The translations under genes and the position numbers were made by a program. Shown here piece by piece: positions 23,866 to 35,873 of a stretch of 64,000 nt of DNA; positions within the stretch are counted from its first letter, which is position 1; the number at the start of each line of letters is the position of its first letter. The stretch comes from Linnemannia elongata. Lineage: Eukaryota > Mortierellomycota > Mortierellomycetes > Mortierellales > Mortierellaceae. The notes under the pieces were generated by a model. The model saw only the letters and a list, made by a program, of their open reading frames with translations. It was not told the DNA's origin and did no database searches. The stretch lies in assembly GCA_036320915.1 (NCBI GenBank), contig JAXBDG010000009.1, positions 124,001 through 188,000 on the forward strand. Reading direction: 5' to 3'.

Positions 23866-26092
23866 CTAGCGTTTTGGCTGCTCCTTGCATTTCTCCAAGT
23901 AATCCTCTCCCGGAAGAAACTTGTTCAAGTGCTCAAGGAACGTCTGGACGGGGCACCATGAGAGGTCGCACCAGTTGGATTTCGTGACGACGATCCTGTT
24001 GTTGTAGAGGACTCTAATGTATTTCTTTTGTGTGGGTGTTTCCCAAAGCTCGATTAGGAGGTTCGCGGCCTATGTTATAGATGCGAATGTAGCGTTTGTT
24101 GGGTGAACAAGAATGAAGATCCCACATACATTACATAAAACAGGTGTAACATTGAAAAAGAGAGAAGAAAAAAAAAACTTACATAGGGAGGCCAACGCAT
24201 ATCAAGGGACTCCAAAACCGCCAAAAGCGGTAGAAGTGTAATATCATGGCCAGCATACAAACTAAACACCACGCCTTTCCCACCCTCTTTCTCCTTTCCT
24301 GCAACAACATTCTTCTTCACCAACCCAACAAAAGGCCCATACCCAACCTTTAACAACTCAAAACTCCTCTTATCATCCCTCAACATCGCAGCGCTTTCTG
24401 TACTCCGCAACTCTGCCATGGCTTCCATGACCGCCTTTCCATCTACGCACTTCTCCTCATTACCACCGCCTCCTTTGGCCTTTTTTATGCAAGGCTGGGG
24501 GTGGTCATGACATACCCGAGGGGACACGAAATCCGAGACCTCGTCGATAGAGAGGGTGTTTGGGTAGTCAATGATTTGAGAGGCGGCGAGGATGGGAGCG
24601 GGGATGTGAGTGTAGAGGTGTCGAAGGGTTGGGTTGGATCGGGCAATGTGGGATTTTAGTTGTCTGATCCGAGGGCATTGGTCCTGTTCGTTGAAGAATA
24701 GGTAGTCGAGTTCAATGGGAAGGGTTGTTAGACGGAGAGTTGGCGATGGTGAGTTGGAGGAGTTTGTTGGGTAGAGGCCTGTCATTAGGCTCGTTGCGCT
24801 CTGTCTTGTTCTCCAGATGTCTATTCATAGTTTAGGGGGGGCAAATGCCGGGGAGGTTGTTAATGCATGCGAGAGGAATATCCATCCGGGTCTCTTTCTC
24901 TCTCTGTCTCACTCTCTTGCAATTCCACCCTGATATGAGCATTCCTCACACACCTGCTCCCTCGTCTTTACCTGTGCTTCTCACAAAGAACTTGTCCTGA
25001 TCAAACACCTCCGGCAAGAACCCTAACTTATCCACATAAATCCGTCTCAAATCCCTTCCCATCCTTTCCTGCTGCTCTGCACCTTTAGGCGTCAACTGTC
25101 CCGGGATACAGCTACCCCTCCAGATGGATTTAGCGAATGGTGAGTCCTGCGGGATGGTGACGACATGAGTTGTGATGAGCGATGCGTTGTTGTAGGTGTC
25201 ACTGTTGGTTGGAGTGATGAAGTAGTTCGAGTTGATTTGGGGAGAGCATTCGTAGGTCACTTCGTGGTCGACTGGGTAGAATGAATGTGATGTTCTATGT
25301 TGTTGTGGTTGGGATAGAGTAAGAGAAAGGTGACGTGAATGTTAGGAGACGACGAAGGTGCAGAGAAAAATAATAACGTAGGGGGGAACCAAAGGAGAAG
25401 GACGATTTATGCGAATTATGAATTCAAGAACGATGCTGATTTGTTACTGTGGGATCTGTTACGGTTAGGTGCTGCCAAAAGGCAGTTATCTTTTTTATTT
25501 AATAAACACTTACCTGTGTAACCTCAACAGAATAATAAGCATCTTTCTTTCTCGTTTCTCATATTGACCCTTACTTTCACAGGTCTCACGCCATGGCTAT
25601 CGCACACTCCACCAGGGTTGATGCTTCATAGTTTTTTTTATGGTTTGTTCATTCATTATCGTGTCTTACCGATCGCCGTGGCGGATGAACAATTGGACAT
25701 TGGACAGTGTTGCGCCCTCGACCTTTTGATTTGGGGTGGTTTTGAAATATGTGAGAAGGCAAGAAGGGCAAGAGGCCAGAAAGAAAAAGAAGAGGTCAGT
25801 TGAACTGTTTTTTTCCTTTACGGACTCGATTCCTCAGATCAACGAATGAAAGAAACGATCGACAGAAAAGTATCCATACGGGTGGGTCAGGGTAAGTGTC
25901 GATGGTTGGGTGATCAGCCTCACAATAGCTATATGCCTTCCTGTCCTCGTAAAAAAGGACGTTTTGTGCGCGCTTTTCTCTTGGAGTGGACATAGGTGCG
26001 GCGGATACACTGCTAAGGGTTAGGCAGAGAAGGAAGATTGATGTGAGCCGTGCTTTCCTTGCAGCCATCTTTGTTGTTGGTGTGGGCGCCAT
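23866..26092 (-). CDS. Secreted histidine phosphatase superfamily (acid phosphatase) protein
   Basis: Histidine acid phosphatase-type enzyme, forming a phosphohistidine intermediate, probably secreted or vacuolar. Five exons: 26092-25880, 25722-25670, 25294-24972, 24820-24183, 24069-23866; 476 aa. Residues 1-34 or so form a signal peptide (basic start, then IFLLCLTLSSVSA). The catalytic motif FIRHGDR sits on the short second exon and is completed across a 375-bp intron by TSHSFYPVDHEV. The second catalytic block is GHDITLLPLL in exon 4. Several Cys residues (YECSP, RGSCIPG, CHDHPQPC, WCDLSWCP) suit a disulphide-bonded secreted protein. Substrate specificity (phytase, phosphomonoesterase or other) cannot be read from the sequence. 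Confidence 0.9.
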
Positions 26093-26735
26093 TTTGCGTT
26101 ATCTGTGTTGATGGTTCAAGTATGAATGGCGTTATGAAGAGCAAGGAAAGGAAGAAAAAGATAAAGGGAGGGGGGGGTTAATGAGAAGGGGAAGAAAGAT
26201 CAAACAGATCAAAAATGAAAATGATATAACAATTACGGAATGAAATGAAAGGGGGGTAAAGGATTGAATTAATACGATATCCACTTCACACGCGCAGAAA
26301 GCACGCACCATCTACTCGGACCACTCCACGTTGCCATTTGAAAACTATAGACCTATCTTGCTATGTCCTACCCAAGTAGCAACCTACCCCGGTTTCAACT
26401 CCAAGCGCCAGACCCCTCGTAGGTCTTCAACTTTGTACGCCATGGCAGAACACCGAGTGTGATCCCACATCGAGACTGTCAAATTTAGCCCCATCTTAGC
26501 TCCTCGCCTTGACTGCGCCATTTGATGTGCCACCAAATTACATAATAAACCATGCGCTCATTTTGCGTTGAGAAATCATTTGCTCTGTCACACCATTGTT
26601 CCTCCCTCCCTCACCGTTCCTCTTGATGACAACCCGACGACCCTGCCACAAACCCTTTTGTGCCAGTAGCACAATTAGACGACTTAACGTAAACCCTACC
26701 CAGTACCAACCCATTACCAGCTCTAGATTCCCTCA
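26093..26735. other. Intergenic flank of the phosphatase gene
   Basis: Promoter and leader side of the phosphatase gene plus moderately complex sequence leading into the Sel1 relic. No intact gene is seen. Confidence 0.45.
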
Positions 26736-27145
26736 CAATCATCGACCCGACCATTTCACTACCACAGCAAGGAGAGCTGGATGGGCAGTACGATATCGGC
26801 CTGCTCTATTACCTCGGCCTTAGCCTTCCCCATGTCCACCCTCAACATGAAATGGTACCGCAATGCCGCCGACAAGGATCACCCTTTAGCAATGTGTAAC
26901 GTCGGGATGCTATAAGATCATGGACAAGCGCGCCCCAGAATGATACGATGGCACTGAAATAGTTCTTGAAGGCAGCTGAAGTAGGTGGTAGGGTGTCAAT
27001 GTATTTTGTAGGACGGTTGGTATGAGTGGGGTTAAGGCATGCGACATAATTCGTATGACGCTATGAGATGGTGTCGGAAGGCTGCGGATATGGGGGCTTC
27101 TGATGCGGGTAGGCGGTTTTATGAGTTGAAGCTTCGGGAGCCGCG
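26736..27145 (+). pseudogene. Decayed Sel1-like repeat protein
   Basis: Three or four Sel1 (TPR-like, 36-residue) repeats are recognisable but split over different frames with in-frame stops. QYDIGLLYYLGL is read first, then MKWYRNAADKDHPLAMCNVGML in another frame ending in TAA. Degraded stretches matching LKAAE and YFVGRL follow, and finally DAMRWCRKAADMGAS. Intact Sel1 proteins act as adaptors in signalling or ER-associated degradation, and such genes are numerous in Mucoromycota. At least three frame changes and several stops make this copy non-functional; the flanks show no transposon. Confidence 0.8.
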
Positions 27146-27744
27146 ATGTTTAACAGGGAGAGAATCTACGGTTATTATAGATTACTTGTCACCTCGTCAA
27201 TGATAAAAGAATATGTTGTGTTCATGTGCATTGCTGCTCGCGAACGGGTAAGAAATGAACCGCCAAGGAATGATGAGTGGGCAAGAATTATTTATATTTC
27301 TTTACCAAAAACAATACTTAAACTTGTACTTTCCGTCATGGTATTGAATTTGTACCTGACATTTTCAGTTCACACCTGGTGGGCGAAGAAAGAGTCTTCG
27401 CCATTGCTGATAGAAGGGATCACCGCGATTCACATTTTCACATCAAAGATATTTTGAGCAGACGTGTTGGTGTTGCTTAACCGGGTCTTGGTAGCTGGTC
27501 AGGTTTACTACCATATTTTCCCGCAGCTGGGTCTCCTACTCCCAGAGCAGTGTGTTGAAGAAAGTGGAGATCAGTGCAGCCTGGGATGCTGTCCGATGTA
27601 AGGGTATGCGAACGTATTGTGCTTTTTCTTGTTGCTGCCTTTGCTCGCCTTTACACTTCTCAATATTTTCTCGACATCAACCAAATGCGTTATTTTTCCA
27701 TTCGAATACTTTCCTCAGATCCAATGTATCAGTGAACAATAGAC

Positions 27745-27808
<64 letters not shown>

Positions 27809-28382
27809 ATCAGTATTTGTTGTACAAGAATATCATGCCATGCAGTCGCGTTTTTTTGTGTTAATCCTTCATTCCACATTCCACTGGCCTCCTTTCATCA
27901 AATGTCCACCTGCTTCTTTTTTTCTTTTTTTCTACGTCTGTCTGTTCATACATTCCCATATGCGCCAGCAAGCACACAAACAGCCTCACGGGCATTTATT
28001 TCCTTCCCCAAAGGAATGGTATTTGTAATAACGACAACTCCACTATCGACGTATGCATGCTTTCAACATTTTCCTTTATGCGAGAGGCATCTAACGGTCG
28101 ATTTGCAATAATGCTTGAACATCATTCTCCCTCGCGCCCTTCTCTCTCTCTTTCTCTTTCGCCTCCTTTCTCTTTCCTCTCTCTCTTCTCTCTTCTCTTT
28201 TTGTTTCCCTTTTTTCATTTCCTCTTTCCGTTTCCCTTTTTACTGCTCGCATTCAAAGAACCCTTTTTTTTCCCTTAATCGCACAAAAAAAACCAAACAC
28301 ACCTCCCCCGCCTTCTCGTCCTTTGGCACTCTATCTTAAACACCTCACTCAATTTACAACGTTCTTTCATACAGGCTCTCCC
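27146..28382. other. Intergenic region and pyrimidine-rich leader
   Basis: No gene seen. The right half is CT-rich and ends in TCATACAG nine bases before the start codon of the next gene, so a 5'-UTR intron ending there is possible. Confidence 0.4.
27747..27804. repeat. (CT)n dinucleotide microsatellite, 58 bases
   Basis: 29 perfect CT units in the region upstream of the 519-aa membrane protein gene, followed by further CT-rich sequence at 28135-28250. It may lie in the promoter or in a 5' leader intron. Confidence 0.95.
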
Positions 28383-29942
28383 ATGTCAGGCATAGCACCA
28401 GCACAAGCGCCACCTTTCGGTATCCTCTTCAGAAACATCTGGACCCGCTCCGACCCCTCAATGACCATTCCTCTCCTCAACGACTCTAGCGATCAAGGCA
28501 TAATGTCAAACGATCTCACCAACTCAAACCCAGACCCGGCTTCCCAATCTCTCCAACACTCCACCACCACCACCACATCCGCACCATCCATCAACAACAA
28601 CAACTCAAGCACCAGTACTAATATCACGCACGGCAAAACCGAGTCCTCCTCCTCCTCCTCCGGCGGCGGAACCACAGGAACAGGGACAGGGATGGAAGAC
28701 CTAATGTCGAGAGGCGATGTCTTTGCAGGCGTGATAGTCTTCAGTGTCGGGATGTTGGTCCTCATCGTCGCGGTGACGTTTTATTTCGCCAATGGGCGCT
28801 CCCTTCGTACCGTTCGGCGGAATCGAGGTCTTGAGAATAATAACGGCAGTAGTGCTCAGCGAAGGAGTAGGGGTGGTGGCACGGATGGAGGACGTGAGGA
28901 AGTAGTAGGTGCTGGAGACGACATCGATTTGGAGCAGAACAATAACGCCGTGGATACCACCGTAGCGGGAACAGGAGTAGAGCCAGGTGATGCGGGGACG
29001 CTCGAAAAGGTCTCAACATTCGACCCACACTCACCCTCGACCGCCCGCCTGATCGACCACCATCCATCCTCCCCTTCAGTATTCGCATTCCTCAAAGGCA
29101 CCCCCTCTCCCTCATCCTCCTCCCCCTCCTTCTGCCATCATCACCGCCACCCCAGCAACCTAAGCCTTCCGCTCAAAAGCAGCCAGATCGGAATTGCTTC
29201 AAGCATCATCTCCAAAACCGGAAACGATTTCGATCCACCCACCACCGAATCTACAACCTTCCACATGCCAGTGTTGACAAGGACGAAGGCCCGGTCGAGC
29301 TGCAAGAAGAAGAGTAAAGGCATGATCAGTCTCTTCAGCAGCAACTCCACCACTTCTTCAGGAACAGGAGCAAAGAAACAGAAGCAGATACAGCAACAGG
29401 CGGCGGCAGCAATGGAGATCGCGAGGAGCGCAAGTGCGATTATTATTAACGTCCAAGAGCCTTCCGAACCTGCAAGCGCCACACCTCTCACACCTCTCGA
29501 CACCTACCAACACCACACTGACACTCATTCCTCAAATCACACCTCATCCTCTTTCTCCAACCATCCATCCCCTCTTGACCAAGAAGAAGATTCCCTAGAA
29601 GAAACCTTCTCTCCCATTCACCCAATCTCAACAACAACTACGACAACACCATCTACAACCGACAACCATCACCCCCTCCTACGCCTAGAAATGCCGACAA
29701 CCGTCCGATCAAGTTCAGTAGTAGGTCTCTATGGTAGCGCCAAATCCTCGCCGAACGGATCAATGATCGACGCAGCTTCGACGCGCGCGATATATTGCAC
29801 GTCCATCAAGTCTGCGATATCTTTCCTCCCGACAGAATCAACGTCCATGCTCGGTGCGATTCATACTGCTGACCTAGGAGGAGGTACGGGAGTTGGTGCG
29901 GGTCAAGATATTGTGATCGCGACTGCTGGATTGGAGTCTTGA
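28383..29942 (+). CDS. 519-aa single-pass membrane protein, low complexity
   Basis: Family not recognised. A single exon from the ATG at 28383 (MSGIAPAQAPPF) to TGA, 519 aa. The first 105 residues are Ser/Thr/Asn/Gly-rich. One hydrophobic segment at about 112-135 (VFAGVIVFSVGMLVLIVAVTFYF) is followed by basic residues (RSLRTVRRNRG), which would place the C-terminal 380 residues in the cytoplasm. That tail is Ser/Thr/Pro/His-rich, has a basic patch (RTKARSSCKKKSKG) and a Gln/Ala helix. The arrangement recalls fungal cell-surface stress sensors (Mid2/WSC-like), but there is no visible signal peptide or WSC cysteine domain, so that is only an analogy. An A-run and A/T-rich sequence follow the stop. 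Confidence 0.7.
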   Translation: MSGIAPAQAPPFGILFRNIWTRSDPSMTIPLLNDSSDQGIMSNDLTNSNPDPASQSLQHSTTTTTSAPSINNNNSSTSTNITHGKTESSSSSSGGGTTGTGTGMEDLMSRGDVFAGVIVFSVGMLVLIVAVTFYFANGRSLRTVRRNRGLENNNGSSAQRRSRGGGTDGGREEVVGAGDDIDLEQNNNAVDTTVAGTGVEPGDAGTLEKVSTFDPHSPSTARLIDHHPSSPSVFAFLKGTPSPSSSSPSFCHHHRHPSNLSLPLKSSQIGIASSIISKTGNDFDPPTTESTTFHMPVLTRTKARSSCKKKSKGMISLFSSNSTTSSGTGAKKQKQIQQQAAAAMEIARSASAIIINVQEPSEPASATPLTPLDTYQHHTDTHSSNHTSSSFSNHPSPLDQEEDSLEETFSPIHPISTTTTTTPSTTDNHHPLLRLEMPTTVRSSSVVGLYGSAKSSPNGSMIDAASTRAIYCTSIKSAISFLPTESTSMLGAIHTADLGGGTGVGAGQDIVIATAGLES

Positions 29943-30161
29943 AGCACGTAGATCATTCACACCAACAACCAAAAAAAAAAAAAAAAAAAAGGCATCATGA
30001 TACCATCCATTCACACGCGCATGTTGTTAGATTGAATTCAAATTTTTATTGTTTGTCGCGCATCTATCTGTGTTGTTATGGGTTGTTGAAGCAAAAAGGA
30101 GGTATTGTATTGCAATGAGAAAAATAGTATATGTATAGAAATAAGAGTGAGGAATGGTTAT

Positions 30162-33100
30162 TTACTTGGCGAGTCTAGAGATGGCAAAGACAGCAATGAT
30201 GGTGAAGGAAAGAGTAACAAGGGCACCGGGGAGGAGAAGCTCGTCAGGAATAGAATCCAGCATCTTTTTGAACTCTGAGGGTTGCTTCTTGGGCTCTTCG
30301 GGCGCCGCGGGCTTGGGCTGCTCCACAGCACGAACGGGCTCGGGCACCTCAACCACGGGGGCTGCAACAATAGGTGCAGGGGCTGGGGTGACTGCGCTGA
30401 CGGTGGTGCCGACAACGCTGGGTGCAGGGGGCAGGATGGTCGAAGCACGGGGGTCGGCGACATAGAGCATCACACGGTTCTGTCCCTGCTTCTTGGCAAT
30501 GGCGACCGAATCAGCCAAGTCAGCATCCGAGGTCATCATCACATAGTCCTGCTCGTCATCCATGTACGAAATGTTGAACTCGGCCAAAAGCGCGCTCTGG
30601 CTGGGGTCAGACTCAGCGCCAAAAGGCTCCTTCTCCATGATGGTCTCCCGGAGACGGTTGAGATCGGTATAATCGGCAGTGAAGCGGTGGACAGTGTTGG
30701 AAATGGGTGACTTGAACTTGAACACGAATGTGGTGTTCTCCTCCTCGATCTGCTTGTGGATCAACTCACTACGGTCCTCTGCAACGACTGAAGCAGATTC
30801 GTTAGGGAAAATCTCACCGGGGAAAGGCTGCATGGCCTGGTGGCTGCTGGGCGAAGCGGCCATGCTGGGCGACATGATAGATGAAGGAGCCATGGACTCG
30901 GACACAACTGAGCCTTCGTCATCGCCAGCCATAGCAGCAGAGTTCCAGAAGTGGTTCCACATGGGTCCTGATTCTGAATCCTTGGTGTTCATCGAGTTGA
31001 TCTGTTCCATAGTGGCATATGTCAGCTTCAAGACATCGACAACTCCAACAATCTCCTTGTCCTCCTCAACAACAGGCAAGTTCAAGTAATGTCCATCTAA
31101 TTTTAGGAATATCAGTTAGAAAAGAGTCAGGAAAATGTATAAATATGATATGAGAGAAATGAAGAGAGTTGAGAGCAATGAGTAGTTACCGTGCATCTTG
31201 CGGAGGGCGTCCATGATGGTCATAGAGGAGGGGGCAGTGTCGGGGTGGGGGGTCATGACACGGACCACACTGCAGTTACTGGGCTCCAATTGAGCGGCAA
31301 TAACACGAAGAACAATATCTATAGTTGCACAGCACCCATATGGGAAGTGGAGAAAAGAGCTATCGTTAATAAATTGAAACATATTTCAGCTCGACCATGC
31401 TCACTGTTCTCGCATTGCCTGAATTGGGGATCAATGTGCCGAATACCGGATGCACAGTCTCCCCGCCCTTCCTCCCCAAGGTATGATTGTCTTTTCTCTA
31501 TTGCCGCTTTTCATTTCCCCAACAACAAGGATTTTGGGCTATCCATTGCCTTCCCGTTTCACATGCGTTTTTTTTCTTTCGCTAAGACCGTGTCGTGTTC
31601 CCTGATGCGTTTTCCATTTCCCAGCTGCCTTCTTCTGTCTGTTTTTTCGATCCTGAATCTTAACGAGCCTAGACTTACCCTTAGAGGTAAAGATACCGGC
31701 AATATCAACGCCGTTCTGATCCATGACAAGGACGGCAGTGACGCGGCGCTCCTTCATCAACTTTGCAGCCTCCTTGACGGTAGCCTTGACGTTGACCTCT
31801 GCAGCAGGAGAACCATCCAAGACCGAACTGAGATCGGGGCACATCATCTTTTCTCTGAGGGTCTCCATGTACTGAACCATGGCGACGTTCTGCATGCCGC
31901 CCCACTCCTTGTCAACTCCCTCCAAGGCATCGTACAACTTCTTGGACTGTCCGTAGGCGCGCTCCATCTTTGAAAGGGACTCGTACAAGCACTTTGTGAT
32001 ATCCAAAAGACCGACAATCTCTGAATCCTCGTTTTGGACAGGCTACATTGAGTAAAGAAGGGGTTGACAGGGGGTTTAGTATATCATTGGCTACCTTCCA
32101 ATAATGACCAGCTGACTTTTCTTTTGTTCCTAGTAGGCTTGAAGGCAAGTTATCTTTCTTTCTTCAGCAATTGAACAAAGAAGAGGACAGACATACCAAG
32201 TGACGGAATCCCTTTTGGACCATCAAGTTCAGAGCATCGGTTGCGCTGCGGTCTGTGGTGACGACCATTGGGTTGGGGGTCATGATGTCAGCCACACGGG
32301 TCGAACGGGGATCAAGACCACTGTCCATTGGAATTATTTTTTTTATCATCGCAAAGGGGGCAAAGAAGGTAAGAAAAAAAGCAGTTAGCGCACATACTCA
32401 CAGAACGAGAGAATGCATTGCATACAGGGTACGAACACACAGACGTAAACACACAGACACAGTTCAGACACAGAAGGGGAGCAAAAGAGAGAAAAAAAAA
32501 AGAAAACAAAGAAGGACAGGGAGACACATGCAAACAAAGAAATATTCATCACCCTCTTCCCTCACCAAACTGCTCCCGCTATTGTTTCTATTGCCCTGTC
32601 GCCTTGTTTTGGGAATTTGAATACAGGGGTCATGAGGGGAAAAAGAAGAAAAAAAAAGAAATAGCGACAAACCATAACAACAACAAAGGCACACAAACAC
32701 AGAAAAGGGAAAAAAAGAAAAATCTGCCCCAAAAACACACTTCCCGAGTTGAATCTCTTTTCCCTGGAAACATGTAACTTACGCAGCGACGACACGGAAG
32801 GCAAGATCCTTGGCAGTAAAGATACCAGAGAGATGCTCCTCGTCATTGATGACGAGGACACAGTCGGCACGCTTGGCAGCCATGTTCTGGGACGCCTCTG
32901 TGACTGTGAGCGACTCTGAGACGGTCAGAGCCTGCGAGACCCGCAGAGCCGAGACGGTACCAGCCATCATCTTTTGCGTCTGCTTCGCCTTGCGTGAGCT
33001 GTGGCGCTTCTTGGACAACTCTTGCTCAATCTTGCGACGGATCGCCTATTTTTGAATTGAATTCCACATTCATTCATTCACCGAACGAGGAGGAGTAAGA

Positions 33101-33318
33101 AAAAGTTAATTCGGGGAAAAAGGAGAAAAAAAACAAGCTCGAGTTTGCTGATTGGAAAGAGAGCAAAAGCGAACCTCATCCTTCTTGGACTGGCGATGAC
33201 GAGCAGACTCGCTGAAACTGGAGGAGACGTCGGACATTTGGTCGTTAGGACGGCTGTTGACGAGACCCGAGAAGGACTTGCCAGCCTGAGGGGGACGAAG
33301 AGAGCTAGCCATGGACAT
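30162..33318 (-). CDS. CBS-domain and PB1-domain protein with C-terminal membrane anchor
   Basis: Protein of the fungal/plant CBS-PB1 family (fission yeast Mug70 type), which has four CBS motifs that in other proteins bind adenine nucleotides. Six exons: 33318-33175, 33045-32783, 32320-32197, 32042-31679, 31318-31190, 31096-30162; 652 aa. After a Ser-rich, basic N-terminus the CBS motifs follow in order: ALTVSESLTVTEASQNMAA, TRVADIMTPNPMVVTT, EVNVKATVKEAAKLM and VVRVMTPHPDTAPSS. A PB1-like segment begins near FVFKFKSPISNTVHRF with the acidic YMDDEQDYVMMTSDADL region. A Pro/Ala-rich linker and a hydrophobic C-terminal helix (LLLPGALVTLSFTIIAVFA) follow, suggesting tail anchoring. The first donor is GTTCGC, a non-typical but GT-type site. 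Ligand and location are unknown. Confidence 0.9.
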
Positions 33319-34348
33319 TTTTTTTTCTTGACTACGACTTTTTAGCTACGAATGTAAGGAGGAGAGTAGGGAGGAAGGAGAGAAGTGGAGTGTGAGTGTG
33401 ATGAATAGGGTAAGAGAGGTATATGTGTTCCTGAAAAGTGATGGCGTTCTTTGAGTGTTTCGTATTGTGGTCGGTGGTTATTTCGTCGTTCTTTGTCCTT
33501 GTGTTGCGTTGGGCAAGGGGAGGGAGAAAACGGGAGCATGGTCACCCACGGACTGCTTGTACTCTCTTGTGTTGTTATTTGTCGATACACAAGGTGCTAA
33601 GGAAACAATAGTTTCGTTGTAGGAAGGGAGATGACTCTTGTTCTACATACGTTGTGTGAAGCGGGGACCAGGAGGAAGAGATGAAGAGCGATGAAGAAGA
33701 AAAAGAAAATAAGAATAAGAAAAAAAGGGTCGAGTCGAAGAAAAGAGTGTGAAGGAGTGGAGAGAGAGAGAGAGAGAGGCAGAGGAGTGAAGAAAAAGAA
33801 GAAGAAGAAAAAGAAGAACGGACGGGAACGAAGGGAAAAAAGGGGAGAGCATAAAAAAACCAAAAATGGGAAACCAACGAGAGACCGACTGGCATGGCAT
33901 ACTCTCTGGGACAGATGTACCTGAGACGAGAGGGCATGGGGCAAAATGCCTTGGCTGCAGTACATGCGATTGAATCAGTTTCGAGGCAGTATTCACACTT
34001 TTTATCGCTGGTAGGATATAAGACTAAACAAAGTTGGCATGGTTTTAACGAACTTCATCTGGAAAAGAGCCAAAAGAGTCGTTGGCCTGTCAGCATGAAA
34101 TGATTGGTCGATTCACACAAGGTATTCCCGTTCCATAGGAGCAAAAGTGGTCCTTCCTTGAAGTTCCACTGCTCTCGTTCTTCAGTTGTTCCTTTTTCTT
34201 CAAACTTCCTTACTTTCCCCTCTCCTTCTTTCTCTCTCATCTTTCTTCACCCACAATTCTCACAACAACAGCTCAGGACAACGACATCACTCAGGCTCAA
34301 ACAGGGACTCACGCAAGAACAGGAAGCATATACACACACACAAACAGG
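33319..34348. promoter_or_regulatory. Divergent intergenic region between the CBS-PB1 and SRP receptor genes
   Basis: About 1 kb between two divergent start codons. It is GA/AG-rich on the + strand near 33680-33860 and CT-rich near 34190-34250, consistent with leaders on both strands. No gene is supported. Confidence 0.45.
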
Positions 34349-35367
34349 ATGACACAACAATCACTGCTCAGGAGCTACCTGCCTCCACAGCTCCTCATCA
34401 ACGACAATGAGTACATTACCCTCGCACTCACCCTGATCCTCCTCACCCTCATCGCTCTCGCAGGTCAGTCAACTCTTGCATACATTACGTGGAGTAAGAA
34501 AAGTATAGCATGCGACGCTTTCACCGTTGTACTGATACCAACGATCAATCTTTGCCGCCATTATCACTTTAATAGTCAACTTTTCATTTGGAGCAAAGAG
34601 GAACTCGAAGAACACCGTCCTCATCACAGGATTACCCTTTGCCGGCAAGACCGTTATTCACTACTTGGTAACAACAGCAGGACGATATTCGTTTACCGAT
34701 TGATCTACAGGACGAGTGAACGAACGAGCAGGAGAGCGGGAAGACTAACAGGCGATCTATGTACTTTTCAAACCGAACCTTAGATTAACTACGACAAGGC
34801 TGTTGAGACTGTCACCTCTATCAAGGAGAACGAGGCCGATGTTGTTCTCACCGAGGGCAAGGTACATTTCTCATCACACTCGGGGATTATCGATCATTCT
34901 TTTACCTTTTACAGAAAAGTCGACTGACAGTATCCCTCTCGTACTCCCACGCACGGGACACAACACAACATAACGTATAGCCCGCAATCCACATGGTCGA
35001 CATCCCCGGCCATGAGCGTCTACGCTTCAAGTTCTCAGAGTTCATGCCCATCGCCCGCGCAGTCGTCTTTGTCGTCGACTCTGCCACCGTGCCCCGTCAG
35101 ACACGTCTCCTTGCCGAGTACCTCTACGATATCCTTTCAAACAAGTCTACACAGGAGGAGCGGATCCCCGTCTTGATCGCTTGTAACAAGACTGAGTTGT
35201 TGACCGCTTTCAGGAAAGAGCGTATTCAAACTGCTCTTGAGGGTGAGATGTATGTGTTTTTTATAGATGTGGCGAACAGTTGTTTATATTGGGGATGGTC
35301 TTTGTTTTATGCATGCGGTGTGCTTTGTAATAGTTATCATTTCACGCAGGGCCTAACACCCTCCCCA

Positions 35368-35404
<37 letters not shown>

Positions 35405-35610
35405 GTTTCAATAGTAACAAGTTGCGTCAGACAAGAACGGCAGCATTGGACACCCAGGATTCGGAGGGTAACGAGAACGTGTTCTTGGGATTCGAGGGCA
35501 AGGATTTCAGTTTCCAGGATCTTGAGAACGAGGTCGAGTTTTTGGAATGCTCAGCTGAGAATAACAATATTGAGGGTATCAAGGACTGGATTGCCTCTGT
35601 TTCTTCATAA
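34349..35610 (+). CDS. SRPRB: Signal recognition particle receptor subunit beta
   Basis: ER-membrane GTPase that anchors the SRP receptor alpha subunit in co-translational targeting. Five exons: 34349-34463, 34576-34667, 34784-34861, 34981-35249, 35415-35610; 249 aa. An N-terminal membrane segment (YITLALTLILLTLIALA) is followed by the P-loop GLPFAGKT, G3 DIPGHER, G4 ACNKTE and G5 ECSAEN, with the family-typical VVFVVDSA stretch. The G4 box has Glu where NKxD is usual. The junction after exon 4 uses a GTATGT donor seven bases past a tempting GTGAGA site, because only the later one keeps the frame into NKLRQTRTAA. Exon boundaries elsewhere are GT-AG with matching phase. Confidence 0.92.
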
Positions 35611-35873
35611 AAGACTAGAGACATTTCCTGCAACCATTACATTCTTTTTTACCTTAGCTTACGTTGACAAAGCCACCTAATACATTACATCTTTTAGACA
35701 GAAAAGGGCGAACAATTTGTGTGTATGATATTATGATGCAATTGGTTTATTTTCTACAGACTATGTTACAATGGGGTGAAAAGTCGCAAAGAAGAATGGT
35801 AGAGGGTATATATACAAGTTGTTGGATGTCATGATGCGTAAATATGTTACAAGGTGTGTGCGTGTGCGCACAA

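Noticed and set aside
35246..35251. GTGAGA as donor of SRPRB exon 4 (about 35243)
   Set aside because: It is a better consensus, but it would shift the frame of the conserved KLRQTRTAA segment; the GTATGT donor at 35250 keeps it.
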